A stretch of DNA of 64,000 nt from CAZAKZ01 sp964485695 (lineage in GTDB: Bacteria > Planctomycetota > JAFGQW01). The stretch covers positions 12,389 to 76,388 of the forward strand of contig CAZAKZ010000010.1 in the NCBI GenBank assembly GCA_964485695.1. Direction: 5' to 3'. A program made the translations under genes and the position numbers. A model generated the notes under the pieces. It saw only the letters and a program-made list of their open reading frames with translations. It made no database searches and had not been told where the DNA came from. Positions 54,386 to 63,979 of the stretch are shown one piece after another (within the stretch, counting starts at the first letter, position 1; each line of letters opens with the position of its first letter).

Positions 54386-55678
54386 TCAGAGAATGAGCAG
54401 ATGCGGGTCGGCGATGGTGGCCACGCCGAGGGGGGCTTGCGGATTGATCGTCAGGGCCTGGATCCAGACCTTGAGGCCGGAGACTCCGGGCAGTAACGTT
54501 GAGACGTCGATGCGCCCCTTTGCCGTTCCAAAGGGGGAGAGGACGCCCGTGTATCCCGAGTAGATCGGGGCCAGCTGGCCCTGAAGGCTCATCCACGTGA
54601 CCGTGTCCGGATTGACGGCCACCCGGCGGTTGCCGATGTGGAAGCCGGGCCGGGTGCCCGAGATGGAGAGGGCCGCGGCGTACGCGTTTCCTGCATCCTG
54701 CGGGAAGTCGAACAGCACGTCCCAGATTCCGGGACCCTGCCGGACCGTGGTCACGTTTCTGTCGCGATCCGGGAACACTTCCCAGACAAAAGGCACCTGG
54801 GTGGTGATGGTGGTCACGGCCCGGGTGGCGAGGTCCATGCTGAACAGAAACGGCGTGGCCCCTCCCACCCCGCCCACGAGGCGCGGGTTCGGGGCACTCG
54901 CGCGGTCGGCCACCAGAGACAGGGTTTGGGTGAACGGTCCCGTCAACAGCGTGGACACCTTGCCCCCTTGCGGCAGGACGAACACGCCCTGCAGGGTCGC
55001 GAAGTAGATGTCTCCGGTGGTTGAATCCCGGGTGATGGGGGAGTTGGTGGCCATGGCGATCTTCATGGAGGCGATGGTGGCCGCCCGGGAGCCGTCGTGG
55101 GCGATTCGATAGATGTGCGGGGGCTGACTCTGCAGGAAGTAGCCTGCATCGTAGATCAGGTATTCGCCCGTCTCCACGTCCCAGCCCAGGGTGCAGGGAT
55201 TTCGGAAGAAAGTGGTCTTCGTGCCCTGGAGTATCGTGGTGACAGATCCGGACCGGGTCAATCGGAGGAGGGCCGGCGGCTGGAAGCCGTTGCCGATCAG
55301 AAAGGTATAGTCGCCGTTGAAATCCACCATCACGTCCAGCGGCATCCCGTCGAAGGGAGCCATCTTTCGTGGCGCAATGGACTGCAGGATCGATCCGTTG
55401 GAAGCCACTCTCAAGATTCCGGCGTTCTGGCCTATTTCCCAGTAGGTGAGCACGTACCCTGTATTGTCGTAGTCCATGCACGCCCGGTTCAGGTAGGTGA
55501 GCGTGGTGAACACCGAGGACTGGACCAGGGTCTGGACGCTGCCCCGGGTGTAGAGGCCCATGGCCATGGGTGTCGAGGTGGAGGTGGCCACGAGGGCGTA
55601 CCCGGTCGAATGGTTCTGGCCGGACGCGGCTCCGGCCGCGATCCCCGCGATCACCAGGGCGGCTGCAATCCACTTCAT
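54386..55678 (-). CDS. Exported beta-propeller-like protein with shared C-terminal module
   Basis: A 430-residue exported protein. Start at 55678 has the signal MKWIAAALVIAGIAAGAASG and AGGAGAG 7 nt upstream; a longer upstream frame has no signal. Residues about 30-330 contain regular beta repeats (NRACMDYDNTGYVLTYWEIG, LMVDFNGDYTFLIGN-type VMVDFNGDYTFLIGN, RLVGGVGGATPFLFSMDLAT) consistent with a 6-7-bladed propeller. The last 95 residues (NRRVAVNPDTVTWMSLQGQL, YTGVLSPFGTAKGRI, GLKVWIQALTINPQ) share a module with the C-termini of the proteins at 16684-19332 and 19573-20493. No catalytic motif is seen. It is convergent with the toroid gene (15 bp apart). Confidence 0.8.
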   Translation of the reverse strand: MKWIAAALVIAGIAAGAASGQNHSTGYALVATSTSTPMAMGLYTRGSVQTLVQSSVFTTLTYLNRACMDYDNTGYVLTYWEIGQNAGILRVASNGSILQSIAPRKMAPFDGMPLDVMVDFNGDYTFLIGNGFQPPALLRLTRSGSVTTILQGTKTTFFRNPCTLGWDVETGEYLIYDAGYFLQSQPPHIYRIAHDGSRAATIASMKIAMATNSPITRDSTTGDIYFATLQGVFVLPQGGKVSTLLTGPFTQTLSLVADRASAPNPRLVGGVGGATPFLFSMDLATRAVTTITTQVPFVWEVFPDRDRNVTTVRQGPGIWDVLFDFPQDAGNAYAAALSISGTRPGFHIGNRRVAVNPDTVTWMSLQGQLAPIYSGYTGVLSPFGTAKGRIDVSTLLPGVSGLKVWIQALTINPQAPLGVATIADPHLLIL

Positions 55679-55793
55679 GAAGGCTCTCCTGCAGGGGCCG
55701 GCGCTCCGGAGCGCCGCGGTATCCATGGACACCCTGTATTATCACGGCTGAACGCGTGTACGGCAATATACTCGTCTTTGCACCGCCATGTTC

Positions 55794-57272
55794 TCACGAT
55801 GATCTATCCCAGGGATCACAGGTTTTCTTCAGCCGGGGATTCAGCTCGGTGCGCGTCAGGTGCTCGACAATTTCGGGCCTTTCCCCGGCGATGTTCTTCA
55901 TCTGGTAGGGATCCTCCACGTTGTCATGGAGCACGACCGTCTCTGCCGAGCCCTTTTTCCTGGTGACGACCATCGTGTAGCGGTGGGTCCGGACGCCGCG
56001 TCGGCCGAGGGCGGGCCTGCCGTGGGGAGCCCACAGGTAGAGCTGCGAGGAAGGCCGTTCGCCCTTGCCGGCCTGGAAGAGCGGTGCGTGGCTGACTCCC
56101 TGCACCGACTCCGGAACATGCTCCCCGAATCCCATCAGATCGAGAAGGGTGGGATAGATGTCCGGTGTGGAGAGGAGCAGATCATCCGTGCGGGGCTCGA
56201 TCTTTCCGGGCTGGCGGATCAGGAAGGGCACGCGCATGGACTCCTCGTAGTGCACGTTCTTGGAGACCTGGTCGTGGCACCCCAGGCAATTGCCGTGATC
56301 GGAGGTGAACACCACGAGGGTATCCTCCTCGATTCCTTCCTTCTCGAGGCATGCGAGGATGCGGCCGAACTGCTCGTCGACGCCGGTGATCATGGCAAAG
56401 TAGTTCTTGATCTGCCTCCGCGCCAGCTTCGCTCCCCGGGTGTTCTTCTCGAGGTTGACATTGAGCCGGTTGATCAGGTCCTCAGGGGATTTACCCCTGT
56501 ACCGGTCCAGGTACTTCTCGGGAACGAGGCGGTAAGGCATGTGGGGTGGATTCATGGCCACGACCAGAGCAAAGGACTTGTCGGGATCACGGTACTTTCC
56601 GCCCTCGTTGCGGATGTACTTGATGGCCATGTCGGCCTCATGCTCGGGTGACCACTGGTGGATCACCACGCGCTCGTCGCGGAGGGAGTCGTTGGTCCAG
56701 TATTCGGGCTTGAAATGGTTGTCGTACGTGCCGTATGCGTACCAGAAATCGAAGCCGTGCCGCCGGTGAGGCGGACACCATTCGTTCCAGGCGAATTTCT
56801 TCGAGTTGTTGGGGCTCTTGACCCAGGGCTTGCGGGGTGAATCGAGGTGCCACTTGCCGATGTATCCGAGGCTGTACCCCTGATCCTTGAGCACGTCGGA
56901 CCAGCAGCGGTCCGACTCCTGGAGCTCGTATCCATACGCGGCGCTTTTGCTGTTGCAGTTGGCGAGCACCTTGTTTGCATGGGGATATTTGCCCGTGAGC
57001 AGCATGGCGCGGCACGGGCTGCAGACCGGGTACGTGCTGACCGCCTGAGGGAGCACCAGGCTTTGACGAGCGAATCTGTCGAGGTGGGGGGTGAGGACCG
57101 GATCCTCCTTCAGGAAGCCAAGTGCCTGGCCGCGCATCTGGTCGGGAAAGACGAAGACCAGGTTTGGGCGGCGTGCGGGCTTTCCGGCCTCCCGGGCCAG
57201 GCCGGGGAGTACCATAGCCGATCCGGCGGCAAGAGAAGTCTTGAGAAACTGGCGTCGCGTGGGAAGGGACAT
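55794..57272 (-). CDS. Tat-exported sulfatase (arylsulfatase A-type)
   Basis: A 492-residue sulfatase. The twin-arginine signal is TRRQFLKTSLAAGSAMVLPG. The formylglycine motif is Cys84-Ser-Pro-Cys-Arg88 (YPVCSPCRAMLLTGKYPH), which an FGE-type enzyme would convert to formylglycine before Tat export. Metal and sulfate ligands follow: FPDQ (Asp44), YIGKWHLDSP, VVFTSDHGNCLG (Asp-His). Substrate may be a sulfated polysaccharide or aryl/choline ester; the sequence does not decide. Start has GGAGAAG 5 nt upstream. The 294-bp gap to the divergent TPR gene (57273-57566) shows no clear promoter or hairpin. Confidence 0.93.
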   Translation of the reverse strand: MSLPTRRQFLKTSLAAGSAMVLPGLAREAGKPARRPNLVFVFPDQMRGQALGFLKEDPVLTPHLDRFARQSLVLPQAVSTYPVCSPCRAMLLTGKYPHANKVLANCNSKSAAYGYELQESDRCWSDVLKDQGYSLGYIGKWHLDSPRKPWVKSPNNSKKFAWNEWCPPHRRHGFDFWYAYGTYDNHFKPEYWTNDSLRDERVVIHQWSPEHEADMAIKYIRNEGGKYRDPDKSFALVVAMNPPHMPYRLVPEKYLDRYRGKSPEDLINRLNVNLEKNTRGAKLARRQIKNYFAMITGVDEQFGRILACLEKEGIEEDTLVVFTSDHGNCLGCHDQVSKNVHYEESMRVPFLIRQPGKIEPRTDDLLLSTPDIYPTLLDLMGFGEHVPESVQGVSHAPLFQAGKGERPSSQLYLWAPHGRPALGRRGVRTHRYTMVVTRKKGSAETVVLHDNVEDPYQMKNIAGERPEIVEHLTRTELNPRLKKTCDPWDRSS

Positions 57273-57566
57273 AGGGATCTTCTCCAGAAGTGGCTCATTT
57301 TGAAGAGAGTATAACCGATCGATGTCGGACGGGACTGAATACTGTGAAGGTCCGCCGGTTCATACCAGCCCCCGGGCGACTTCGAAGGTTTCATGAGTAT
57401 TCGTGCCGTGCAAGTGAGAGCTACAGAGCACAACATATTCAACGATAAACGGTTGTGCCGTGGTAGCATCCCAAAAACGGATGTCTCACAACCTTCGGCA
57501 TATGGGCTTCGTTCAAGGCGCGAAACGGATACGGAAATGCGTCCGCTGAAAGAAGGGAGCCCGGAA

Positions 57567-60272
57567 ATGCGCCTCATCTCCATCGTCCTCGCCCTTGTAT
57601 TCGCCTTGCCTTCGATTCAAGCCCAGTCCGGCGCCTCCGTGGAGGAGGAGCTCAGGTACGTCCGCGGCCTCGTGGAGCGCCGCATGCACCGCCTCGCCCT
57701 GGAGGTGCTCGGGGAGATCCTGGAGAATGCCGCCACGAGCGAGGGCGAGAAGGCCTCGGCTCTTCTGGAGGTCGCCGCCGTGCACAAGGATCGGTTCATC
57801 CGGGGATTCACCCGCGAGGAGCGCCTGGAGGCGGCCGAGTTGGCCGGTGCCGCGTACAGGAAATTCATCGAGCGATTCCGGGACCACCCGGAGATCATCC
57901 GAGCAATGGCCGACTACGGCGAATTCCTGCTCTACCTCGGGCAATATCATCTCCGTCTCCGGGACGAGATCCTCGAGGTCGGGGGTGACACCGGTCGAGC
58001 AGACAAGCACCGGGCAGCAGCACGGTCGAATTTGAACAAAGCCGCCGAACTGTTCGATGAGCTTCTGGTGCTGGTCCTTCCTCCCCCGAACAAGGCCAAA
58101 CACCAATCCCTTTTCGCGGATGTCCGGTTCCACAGGGCCTCGATCCACTACGATCTGGCAAGGGCCGAGAAGGACGAGACTGCACGCCTGACAACCTTCC
58201 GGGAGGGCGTCAGTTACCTGGAGGACTACATCTTCGATAACGAGGACAATCTGCGGGGATACTGGGGATACCTCTTCCTGGGGCTTTGTCTCCGGGAGCT
58301 TCCTGACGAGAGGGATAGGAAGGAGTCCATCGTCTGCTTCGAAGGAATAATCGCCACGACAAACAGGATGGAAATCCAGAAGGCCCTGCAAGACGACGCC
58401 GTCCGGGAGCTCTTCGAGAACGCGTACTGGCGCCTGGCCGAGACCCTGAACCGCTTCGGACGCTTCCGGGAAGCCGTCGAGAAGGTTGAGCAGTTCGTTA
58501 CGACCTGCAGGAAGGCCGGCGTCGAGTACGGAAACGCCGGCCACCGGGTCGTGCTCGAGAAGGCGCGGGCTCGGTTTCAGACCGATGACGTCGCTGCGGC
58601 TCTGGACATCGTATCCGGGGTCTCTGTCAAGGCGGGCGCTTCCAGTGGTTTCATCCAGCACCTCTGCAACCGCCGGCTGGCGGAAATCCTGGACGCGGTC
58701 GAAGATCCTTCCCGCCTGGATGTGGCTGTGGTGCTCAAGGCGGCCCGGGGCGCGTACGGTCAGAGGAGATACCGCGTCGCCCTCCGCCACTTCGGCACGG
58801 CTCTTTCCCTGGCCGGAATCTCCGGGAAGGAGGCGCTCGAGTGCTGGGACTTCACGGGGCGATGCTACCGCCACCTCGGCCTCCTGAGAGAGTCGGCTCT
58901 GGCCCACGTCACCGGCGCCTTCCGGTTCAGGACCGTGGACGAGGCACAGGCCCTGGACCTGGCTCGCTTTGCCCGCAATTCCCTGGTCCAGATCTTCAAG
59001 CGCACCCGATCGCCGGAGGACCGCGCCCGCCTCGAGGCGCACGTGAAGAGAATGGACCGGGAGTTCCAGCTGGATCCCACCCGGAAGCAGGGGTACGAGC
59101 TGGTCCGGGCCCGGCGCATCTTCTCCATGGTTCTCGCCACGGAAAAGAAATCCCGCAAGGCCGTGCGGATGCAGCGCTACCGCGAGGTCCTGAAAGAGGC
59201 CGACCTCTACCTGAAGTACGTGAAGATGACTTCTCTCGCGGGGGAACCCGGGAAGTCGGCCGTCCGGAGCCAGGCCCTGGGCGTTGTGCACCTGGCCCGG
59301 GCCACGGCCTTGAGGGGCCTGGAGAAATGGGACGAAGGGCTGGCTGCCCTGGACCACTTCAGGTCGGGAACCGGCGCGGGCAGGGACGTTAAGATGAAGG
59401 CCGCCGTCCTCGGGATCCGCTTCCGTATCGGAAAGGGGAACCTGGAAGCGGCGGTGCAGGAACTCCGGGACCTGAAGGCCCGGTATGCCGAGGCCCGGAA
59501 ATCCGTGGTGAGCCTGTCGGGAATCCTCGGTGCGGAGTTCAAGGCCATGTCCGAGCGCCTCGCCGGGGCAGGAGATTCAGAGGGCTCCACCAAAGCACTG
59601 CTCAGGAGCGTGTCCTTTCGCCTGGCGTGGGTGAAGGGAACCGAGGCGCGGGTGGAGAGCCTCGTCGCTCTGGGTAAGGACCTGGTTTCCCTGAACCACT
59701 TCGACCGCGCCCGTCCATTCTTCGAGACCGTCCTCGAGAAGTGGGGACACGTGATAAATCCCCGCCGAAAGCTCGCCATTTCCCTGAGGCTCGCCCGCCT
59801 CTACCTGGCCCGGTGCCAGGTCCGGAAGGGTGAATACGTGGAGGCGCAGTTGATTTACCGCGGCCTGTACGAGAAGAACAGGCGGGACCGGAACCTGTTC
59901 CTGGAATATGCCGCACTCCTGACCGGGACCGTGGAGTTCTACGACGGCAAGTACAACTACATCCCCGGCCGCGGCGTTTGCTTGAAGGACGCTCTCGTGG
60001 GATTCAAGCTCTGGTCTCGCCTGGCGGGCGGCTCTTCCGAGGACCACTACTACCGCGCGAGATTCCACCAGAACCTGGTGCGGTGGGCCCAGGGCAAGCC
60101 GGACCTCGCCCGGAAGGGCATAAAGCTCCTGCGCGCCCACCTCGGGCAGCGGCTGGATCAGGGGGAGTGGGAGAAGCGATTCGCCTGGCTCGAAAAGGCG
60201 CTGCACAGGAAGGCGCCCCGGACTCCGCCGCTTCCACCCGCCCCGCTCGGGAAGATCGAGGAAGGCTGGTAG
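57567..60272 (+). CDS. Exported TPR-repeat protein
   Basis: A 901-residue exported protein; start at 57567 gives signal MRLISIVLALVFALPSIQAQ with GGGAG 8-12 nt upstream. The frame extends upstream to 57393 but that part has no signal and is unlikely to be coding. The mature chain is nearly all-helical, with TPR-type pairs (EEELRYVRGLVERRMHRLAL, VAYFRKFIERF-like AAYRKFIERFRDHPEI, LLVLPPPNKAKHQSLFADVR, LSLAGISGKEALECWDFTGR). There is no catalytic motif. A surface or periplasmic scaffold for protein complexes is likely, like the TPR half of the giant protein. Its 3' end lies 4 bp from the convergent alcohol dehydrogenase gene. Confidence 0.85.
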   Translation: MRLISIVLALVFALPSIQAQSGASVEEELRYVRGLVERRMHRLALEVLGEILENAATSEGEKASALLEVAAVHKDRFIRGFTREERLEAAELAGAAYRKFIERFRDHPEIIRAMADYGEFLLYLGQYHLRLRDEILEVGGDTGRADKHRAAARSNLNKAAELFDELLVLVLPPPNKAKHQSLFADVRFHRASIHYDLARAEKDETARLTTFREGVSYLEDYIFDNEDNLRGYWGYLFLGLCLRELPDERDRKESIVCFEGIIATTNRMEIQKALQDDAVRELFENAYWRLAETLNRFGRFREAVEKVEQFVTTCRKAGVEYGNAGHRVVLEKARARFQTDDVAAALDIVSGVSVKAGASSGFIQHLCNRRLAEILDAVEDPSRLDVAVVLKAARGAYGQRRYRVALRHFGTALSLAGISGKEALECWDFTGRCYRHLGLLRESALAHVTGAFRFRTVDEAQALDLARFARNSLVQIFKRTRSPEDRARLEAHVKRMDREFQLDPTRKQGYELVRARRIFSMVLATEKKSRKAVRMQRYREVLKEADLYLKYVKMTSLAGEPGKSAVRSQALGVVHLARATALRGLEKWDEGLAALDHFRSGTGAGRDVKMKAAVLGIRFRIGKGNLEAAVQELRDLKARYAEARKSVVSLSGILGAEFKAMSERLAGAGDSEGSTKALLRSVSFRLAWVKGTEARVESLVALGKDLVSLNHFDRARPFFETVLEKWGHVINPRRKLAISLRLARLYLARCQVRKGEYVEAQLIYRGLYEKNRRDRNLFLEYAALLTGTVEFYDGKYNYIPGRGVCLKDALVGFKLWSRLAGGSSEDHYYRARFHQNLVRWAQGKPDLARKGIKLLRAHLGQRLDQGEWEKRFAWLEKALHRKAPRTPPLPPAPLGKIEEGW

Positions 60273-60276
60273 ACCC

Positions 60277-61377
60277 TCAGAATTCGATCACCCCCCGGGC
60301 CACCTTGCCCGCCAGCATCGCCTCGAAGGCCTCGTTGATGTCTTCCAGGCGAAAGGTCCGGGTGACCAGCTGGCCAAGGTCGATCTTCCCCGCGAGGTGC
60401 AGATTCGCATAGAAGGGAAAGTCGCGGCGGGGATTCGCCGTGCCGTAGTAGGTGCCCATCACCGTTTTTTCCTGGCGGGTGATGAGGGCGCCGGAGAGAC
60501 GGGTGGTGCTGTCCATGGGGGCGAGACCCGCCAGGATGACGGTTCCTCCGGGACGGGCGGCGTGGAGGCACTGCTCCTGGACCTCGGGGATACCTGTGGT
60601 ATCGAAGACGTGGTCCGCGCCCCGACCCTCGGTGAGGGCCCGGATTTCATCCAGTACGCCGGGGCCTGCCACCAGGAAATCCGTGGCTCCCAGTTCCCTG
60701 GCGGTATTTGATTTTTCTGGAATCCGGTCCACGGCAATGATCCGGCTCGCGCCGGCCAGCTCGGCTCCGATGACGATGCTCAATCCGACGCCCCCCACTC
60801 CCCAGACAACCACGGTGTTGCCGGGCCGCACCCGGGCCGTGTTCAGCACCGCCCCCAGTCCGGTGGTCACCGCGCAGCCCACCAGGGCGGCAACGGGGAG
60901 GGGAAGTGCTTCCGGCACGAGCACGCAGCTCTCCTTCGGCACCACCGCGTGATCCGCGAAACAGGCGAGAGCACTGTAGTGGTAGTACGTTCGCCCTTCC
61001 CGTGAGAGACGCGTGGTCCCGTCCATCATGCCGCCGGCCCAGATGGGCTCCACGTAGGTGGAGCACAGACTCGGTCGCTGGTTCAGGCAGTAGAAACACA
61101 CACCGCAGGCCGGTGCCCAGTTCAGAACCACGTGGTCTCCGGGCTTCACCCCTTCCACGCCGTCTCCCACCTCCTCGACCACACCGGCTCCTTCATGGCC
61201 CGCCACCACCGGCAGGGGATGCTGCGTCGCACCGGTGCGGAGATGCCAGTCGCTGTGGCAGACTCCGGTGGCAGCCACCCGCATCAGGACCTCGCCCGCG
61301 CGCGGGGATTCGAGGTCGAGGGTTTCGATCCTGAAGGGCGTATCGGTCTCGTGCAATACGGCAGCCTTGATCTTCAC
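60277..61377 (-). CDS. Zinc-dependent alcohol dehydrogenase (class III/MDR type)
   Basis: A 366-residue medium-chain dehydrogenase with NAD(P). Zinc and structure motifs: GVCHSDWHL (catalytic Cys), GHEGAGVVEEVGDGVEGVKP (catalytic His-Glu), CGVCFYCLNQRPSLC (structural zinc cysteines), VVWGVGGVGLSIVIGAELAG (Rossmann GxGxxG), and VDRIPEKSNTARELGATD. Start is GTG. It is similar to S-(hydroxymethyl)glutathione or benzyl/aryl alcohol dehydrogenases, but the substrate pocket cannot be read. It follows the DUF1570 gene by 28 bp on the same strand. Confidence 0.93.
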   Translation of the reverse strand: MKIKAAVLHETDTPFRIETLDLESPRAGEVLMRVAATGVCHSDWHLRTGATQHPLPVVAGHEGAGVVEEVGDGVEGVKPGDHVVLNWAPACGVCFYCLNQRPSLCSTYVEPIWAGGMMDGTTRLSREGRTYYHYSALACFADHAVVPKESCVLVPEALPLPVAALVGCAVTTGLGAVLNTARVRPGNTVVVWGVGGVGLSIVIGAELAGASRIIAVDRIPEKSNTARELGATDFLVAGPGVLDEIRALTEGRGADHVFDTTGIPEVQEQCLHAARPGGTVILAGLAPMDSTTRLSGALITRQEKTVMGTYYGTANPRRDFPFYANLHLAGKIDLGQLVTRTFRLEDINEAFEAMLAGKVARGVIEF

Positions 61378-61405
61378 ACCATCACCGCCTTGAAGTCCGG
61401 TTTCG

Positions 61406-62908
61406 TTATTTTTTCTTCAACTTCTTCGTGAACACGAGCCACTCGCGTTCGATCGGGTTCCACTGCTTGTCGTCGGCGATTCCGAAGCACTTGCACAGGG
61501 TGTCGTAGTCCCCACTGCCTTCGATATCGGCCTTCGTGTAATCGAGAAGCTTCTTTCGGTATTTTCCCGAGGGCTCGTGCATGCAGAAGTAGATGAAGGA
61601 CCAGCCTTGACAGTAGAGGAGCCACTTGCCCCGGCCTTCGCTCATTTCGCCGAACTTGAGCTGGTACGAGACATCGGCTTCCTCGTATGTCCGGCATCGA
61701 AACATCATGGCCAGCGGCAGCTGTCGCTTCGCGCGGATGGCGGACTGGATCATCTTGCGCTCGGGGTTGTTCATGGCGCCGAGCTTGTAGAGGATCCGGC
61801 CATCTTCGTCTCGTTTCACGAAGCGGACGCCGCCCAGGTACTCGGCGAGAGCCTCCTCGAACCACACGGAATTGCTGTCCCTTCCAGGGGGGCGGAGGAA
61901 TGCGAGGTACTGGTGGGTGCACTCGTGGAACAAGACGCTGAGTGTGTACTCCCGGGGGACGGTCTTGCCCTTGGGCTCTTTCTCGTAGGAATAGACGAAC
62001 TTCGACTGCGGATTGTAGTAGGCCCGCGCATCGCTCACGTCCTCGCCGCGCTTCTTGTGGAAATCCAGAAAGCTCGCCCGATCCTTGAAGATGATGATGC
62101 AAAAGGGGTGGGTCAGCTTCTTGGCCGCGAGCTCGGGATACGTACGCGTGAAGTAGCCGTAGAACGCGCGGACCTGATCGGCCTTCTCCGATCCGTAGTG
62201 TTCGTTTCGATTCTTGTTGCCCATGTCCTCGTGGACGATGACGTAGGGCCACTCTCGCCTCGAGAAGACCTTGTAGTCTTTCAGGTACTGATACTTGATG
62301 CTCGATACGGCCGAGTGCATCGCCTCGAACTGCGGATCGTTGAGGAGCTTCTCCAGGTACGCCTTTTCCTCGCGCTCGGCGGTCCTGTATTCCTCCGGAC
62401 TCAACCACCTGTTTGCGTATTCTATGTTTTCCCCAGTGAACAGACGGTTTCCGATCAACCGGTTGAGCGCCTTGTTCCCGGGATCCTTGGCAAGCAGCCG
62501 CGTCACGATTCTCCTCCCCTTGTCCTCGAGGCCGTTTTCCATGCACCACGTGGCGAGCCGGGTCTTGTCGGCGACGGACTGGGCGCGTGCGAACCGGCGG
62601 CGGAATTCGGTTTTGAGCTCGTGCTTCAGGTCGACGGATTCGGGTTTGGTCTTTTCAGGTACGGGTTGCTTTGCCGGCGTCGATGGTTCGGGTGAAGGCA
62701 AAGGCGCCCTCGCCTCGGGAGTTGGCTTTGCAGGCTTTTTGACTGTTTGCTTGGGAGAGGAGGAGAACACGATGACGAGCCCGAGAACCACAACGACCAC
62801 ACCGAGGGCGCCGAGGCCCGGAAATAGCCAAGTGCTCGGCCGGCGGCCGGTTCGTGCAGGTTGATTGCGTCGAGATCGGGGGCGGCGTTGCGGGTTTTTC
62901 CTGTCCAT
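61406..62908 (-). CDS. Membrane-anchored DUF1570-type protein with HExxH motif
   Basis: A 500-residue protein. Start at 62908 follows AGAGGAA; the N-terminal 30 residues are Arg-rich, then a single transmembrane helix (LFPGLGALGVVVVVLGLVIV) and a Pro/Lys/Ser-rich linker, so most of the protein is outside the membrane. The soluble domain has a zinc-peptidase-type motif LFHECTHQYLAFLRPPG with a downstream Glu in WFEEALAEYLGGV, like gluzincins of DUF1570. The N-terminal region to about residue 140 is TPR-like (KGRRIVTRLLAKDPGNKALN). Probable envelope peptidase; target unknown. It may be co-transcribed with the alcohol dehydrogenase gene. Confidence 0.85.
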   Translation of the reverse strand: MDRKNPQRRPRSRRNQPARTGRRPSTWLFPGLGALGVVVVVLGLVIVFSSSPKQTVKKPAKPTPEARAPLPSPEPSTPAKQPVPEKTKPESVDLKHELKTEFRRRFARAQSVADKTRLATWCMENGLEDKGRRIVTRLLAKDPGNKALNRLIGNRLFTGENIEYANRWLSPEEYRTAEREEKAYLEKLLNDPQFEAMHSAVSSIKYQYLKDYKVFSRREWPYVIVHEDMGNKNRNEHYGSEKADQVRAFYGYFTRTYPELAAKKLTHPFCIIIFKDRASFLDFHKKRGEDVSDARAYYNPQSKFVYSYEKEPKGKTVPREYTLSVLFHECTHQYLAFLRPPGRDSNSVWFEEALAEYLGGVRFVKRDEDGRILYKLGAMNNPERKMIQSAIRAKRQLPLAMMFRCRTYEEADVSYQLKFGEMSEGRGKWLLYCQGWSFIYFCMHEPSGKYRKKLLDYTKADIEGSGDYDTLCKCFGIADDKQWNPIEREWLVFTKKLKKK

Positions 62909-63187
62909 GTTGTTCGGATTCCTCTGGATTCTGGCTGGCTTCACGATACAGCAGGGGGAGCGTTCTCGCTACTTTTTTCCGATCTCATGATCCGTCCACT
63001 GTGTCGCAAGAGCACCATTGCATGCGGTGGTCAGCCATTTGTGGCTCAACACCTTTTGGCCAGGTTCTCGGGTCGACACATCCGTGTTTTTTTTGAATGT
63101 CCTCCCCTGATCCGGCCTGCAGCGGTTAACATGGAATCCGAGAATTTCGGGTTCCACAGGATACATCACGCCGGAAAGGAAGAAGTC

Positions 63188-63979
63188 ATGCCGTCAAGCC
63201 GGTTGTTCAGGGGAGTGGTTCTTGCCATGGCCGGACTGGTCCTTGCCTCCGCGTCCACGGCGCAGCTCAGTGGCGCGTACACCATCGATCCTGCCGGGTC
63301 GGGTCCGAAAAACTACACCACGTTCGCATCCGCCTCGTCCGCGCTGTCCAGCCAGGGCGTGAACGGGCCGGTCGTCTTCCGGGTGGCCTCGACCACCTTC
63401 AACGAGTCGGTCACCTTCAATGCTGCGGCAGGCACGTCGTCCACGAATACGGTCACCATCATCGCCGCGGGAGCGCCTGCCACCATCAAGGCAACAGGAG
63501 GTCGGGGACTCTCTCTGATGGGAGGTGTCAGGTACTTCACCTTCGAGAACCTGATGATCCAGAATGCAACCTCCGACGGGCTCTACCTGAGTTCTGCAAC
63601 GGCCGGCCGCGTGGAGTTCTGCACCTTCAAGAACATCACCGTAGACATGCCTGCAACGAACACCACCTCGATAAGCGCCATCGAGTCGCAGCAGGCGCGC
63701 GACCTCACCTTCCTAGACTGCACGTTTCAGGGCGGCGGGTACACCTTTTACTCCCAGGGGATGTACCGCGGCGCGTTCGACCGGTGCGTGTTCGACGGGA
63801 AGGGGAAGGCCAACCGGGTGGTCACTCCGTGGAACGCGAACGACTCCGATTGCATCTTCACCAACTGCACGGTGAAGGGTGCCGGGCCGGCCGGGTACGG
63901 CTTGTGGGTCGACTACAGCGGCTACGGCATCATGTTCTGGCACAATACTATACAGCCTCACATAATTATCGGGACATAG
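63188..63979 (+). CDS. Exported beta-helix protein, probably truncated at its 3' end
   Basis: A 263-residue exported protein from ATG at 63188 after GGAAAGGAAG; signal MPSSRLFRGVVLAMAGLVLA ending TAQ. From about residue 35 it shows the turn pattern of right-handed beta-helices (NYTTFASASSALSSQGVNGP, GGVRYFTFENLMIQNATSDG, RVEFCTFKNITVD, RDLTFLDCTFQGGGYTFYSQ). After FWHNTI at base 63945 the sequence turns AT-rich and the frame ends with a short foreign-looking tail (QPHIIIGT). Homologues of this pattern run on for several more rungs, so the gene is probably interrupted near 63950 by an insertion continuing past the window. The evidence for disruption is base composition only. Confidence 0.7.
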   Translation: MPSSRLFRGVVLAMAGLVLASASTAQLSGAYTIDPAGSGPKNYTTFASASSALSSQGVNGPVVFRVASTTFNESVTFNAAAGTSSTNTVTIIAAGAPATIKATGGRGLSLMGGVRYFTFENLMIQNATSDGLYLSSATAGRVEFCTFKNITVDMPATNTTSISAIESQQARDLTFLDCTFQGGGYTFYSQGMYRGAFDRCVFDGKGKANRVVTPWNANDSDCIFTNCTVKGAGPAGYGLWVDYSGYGIMFWHNTIQPHIIIGT

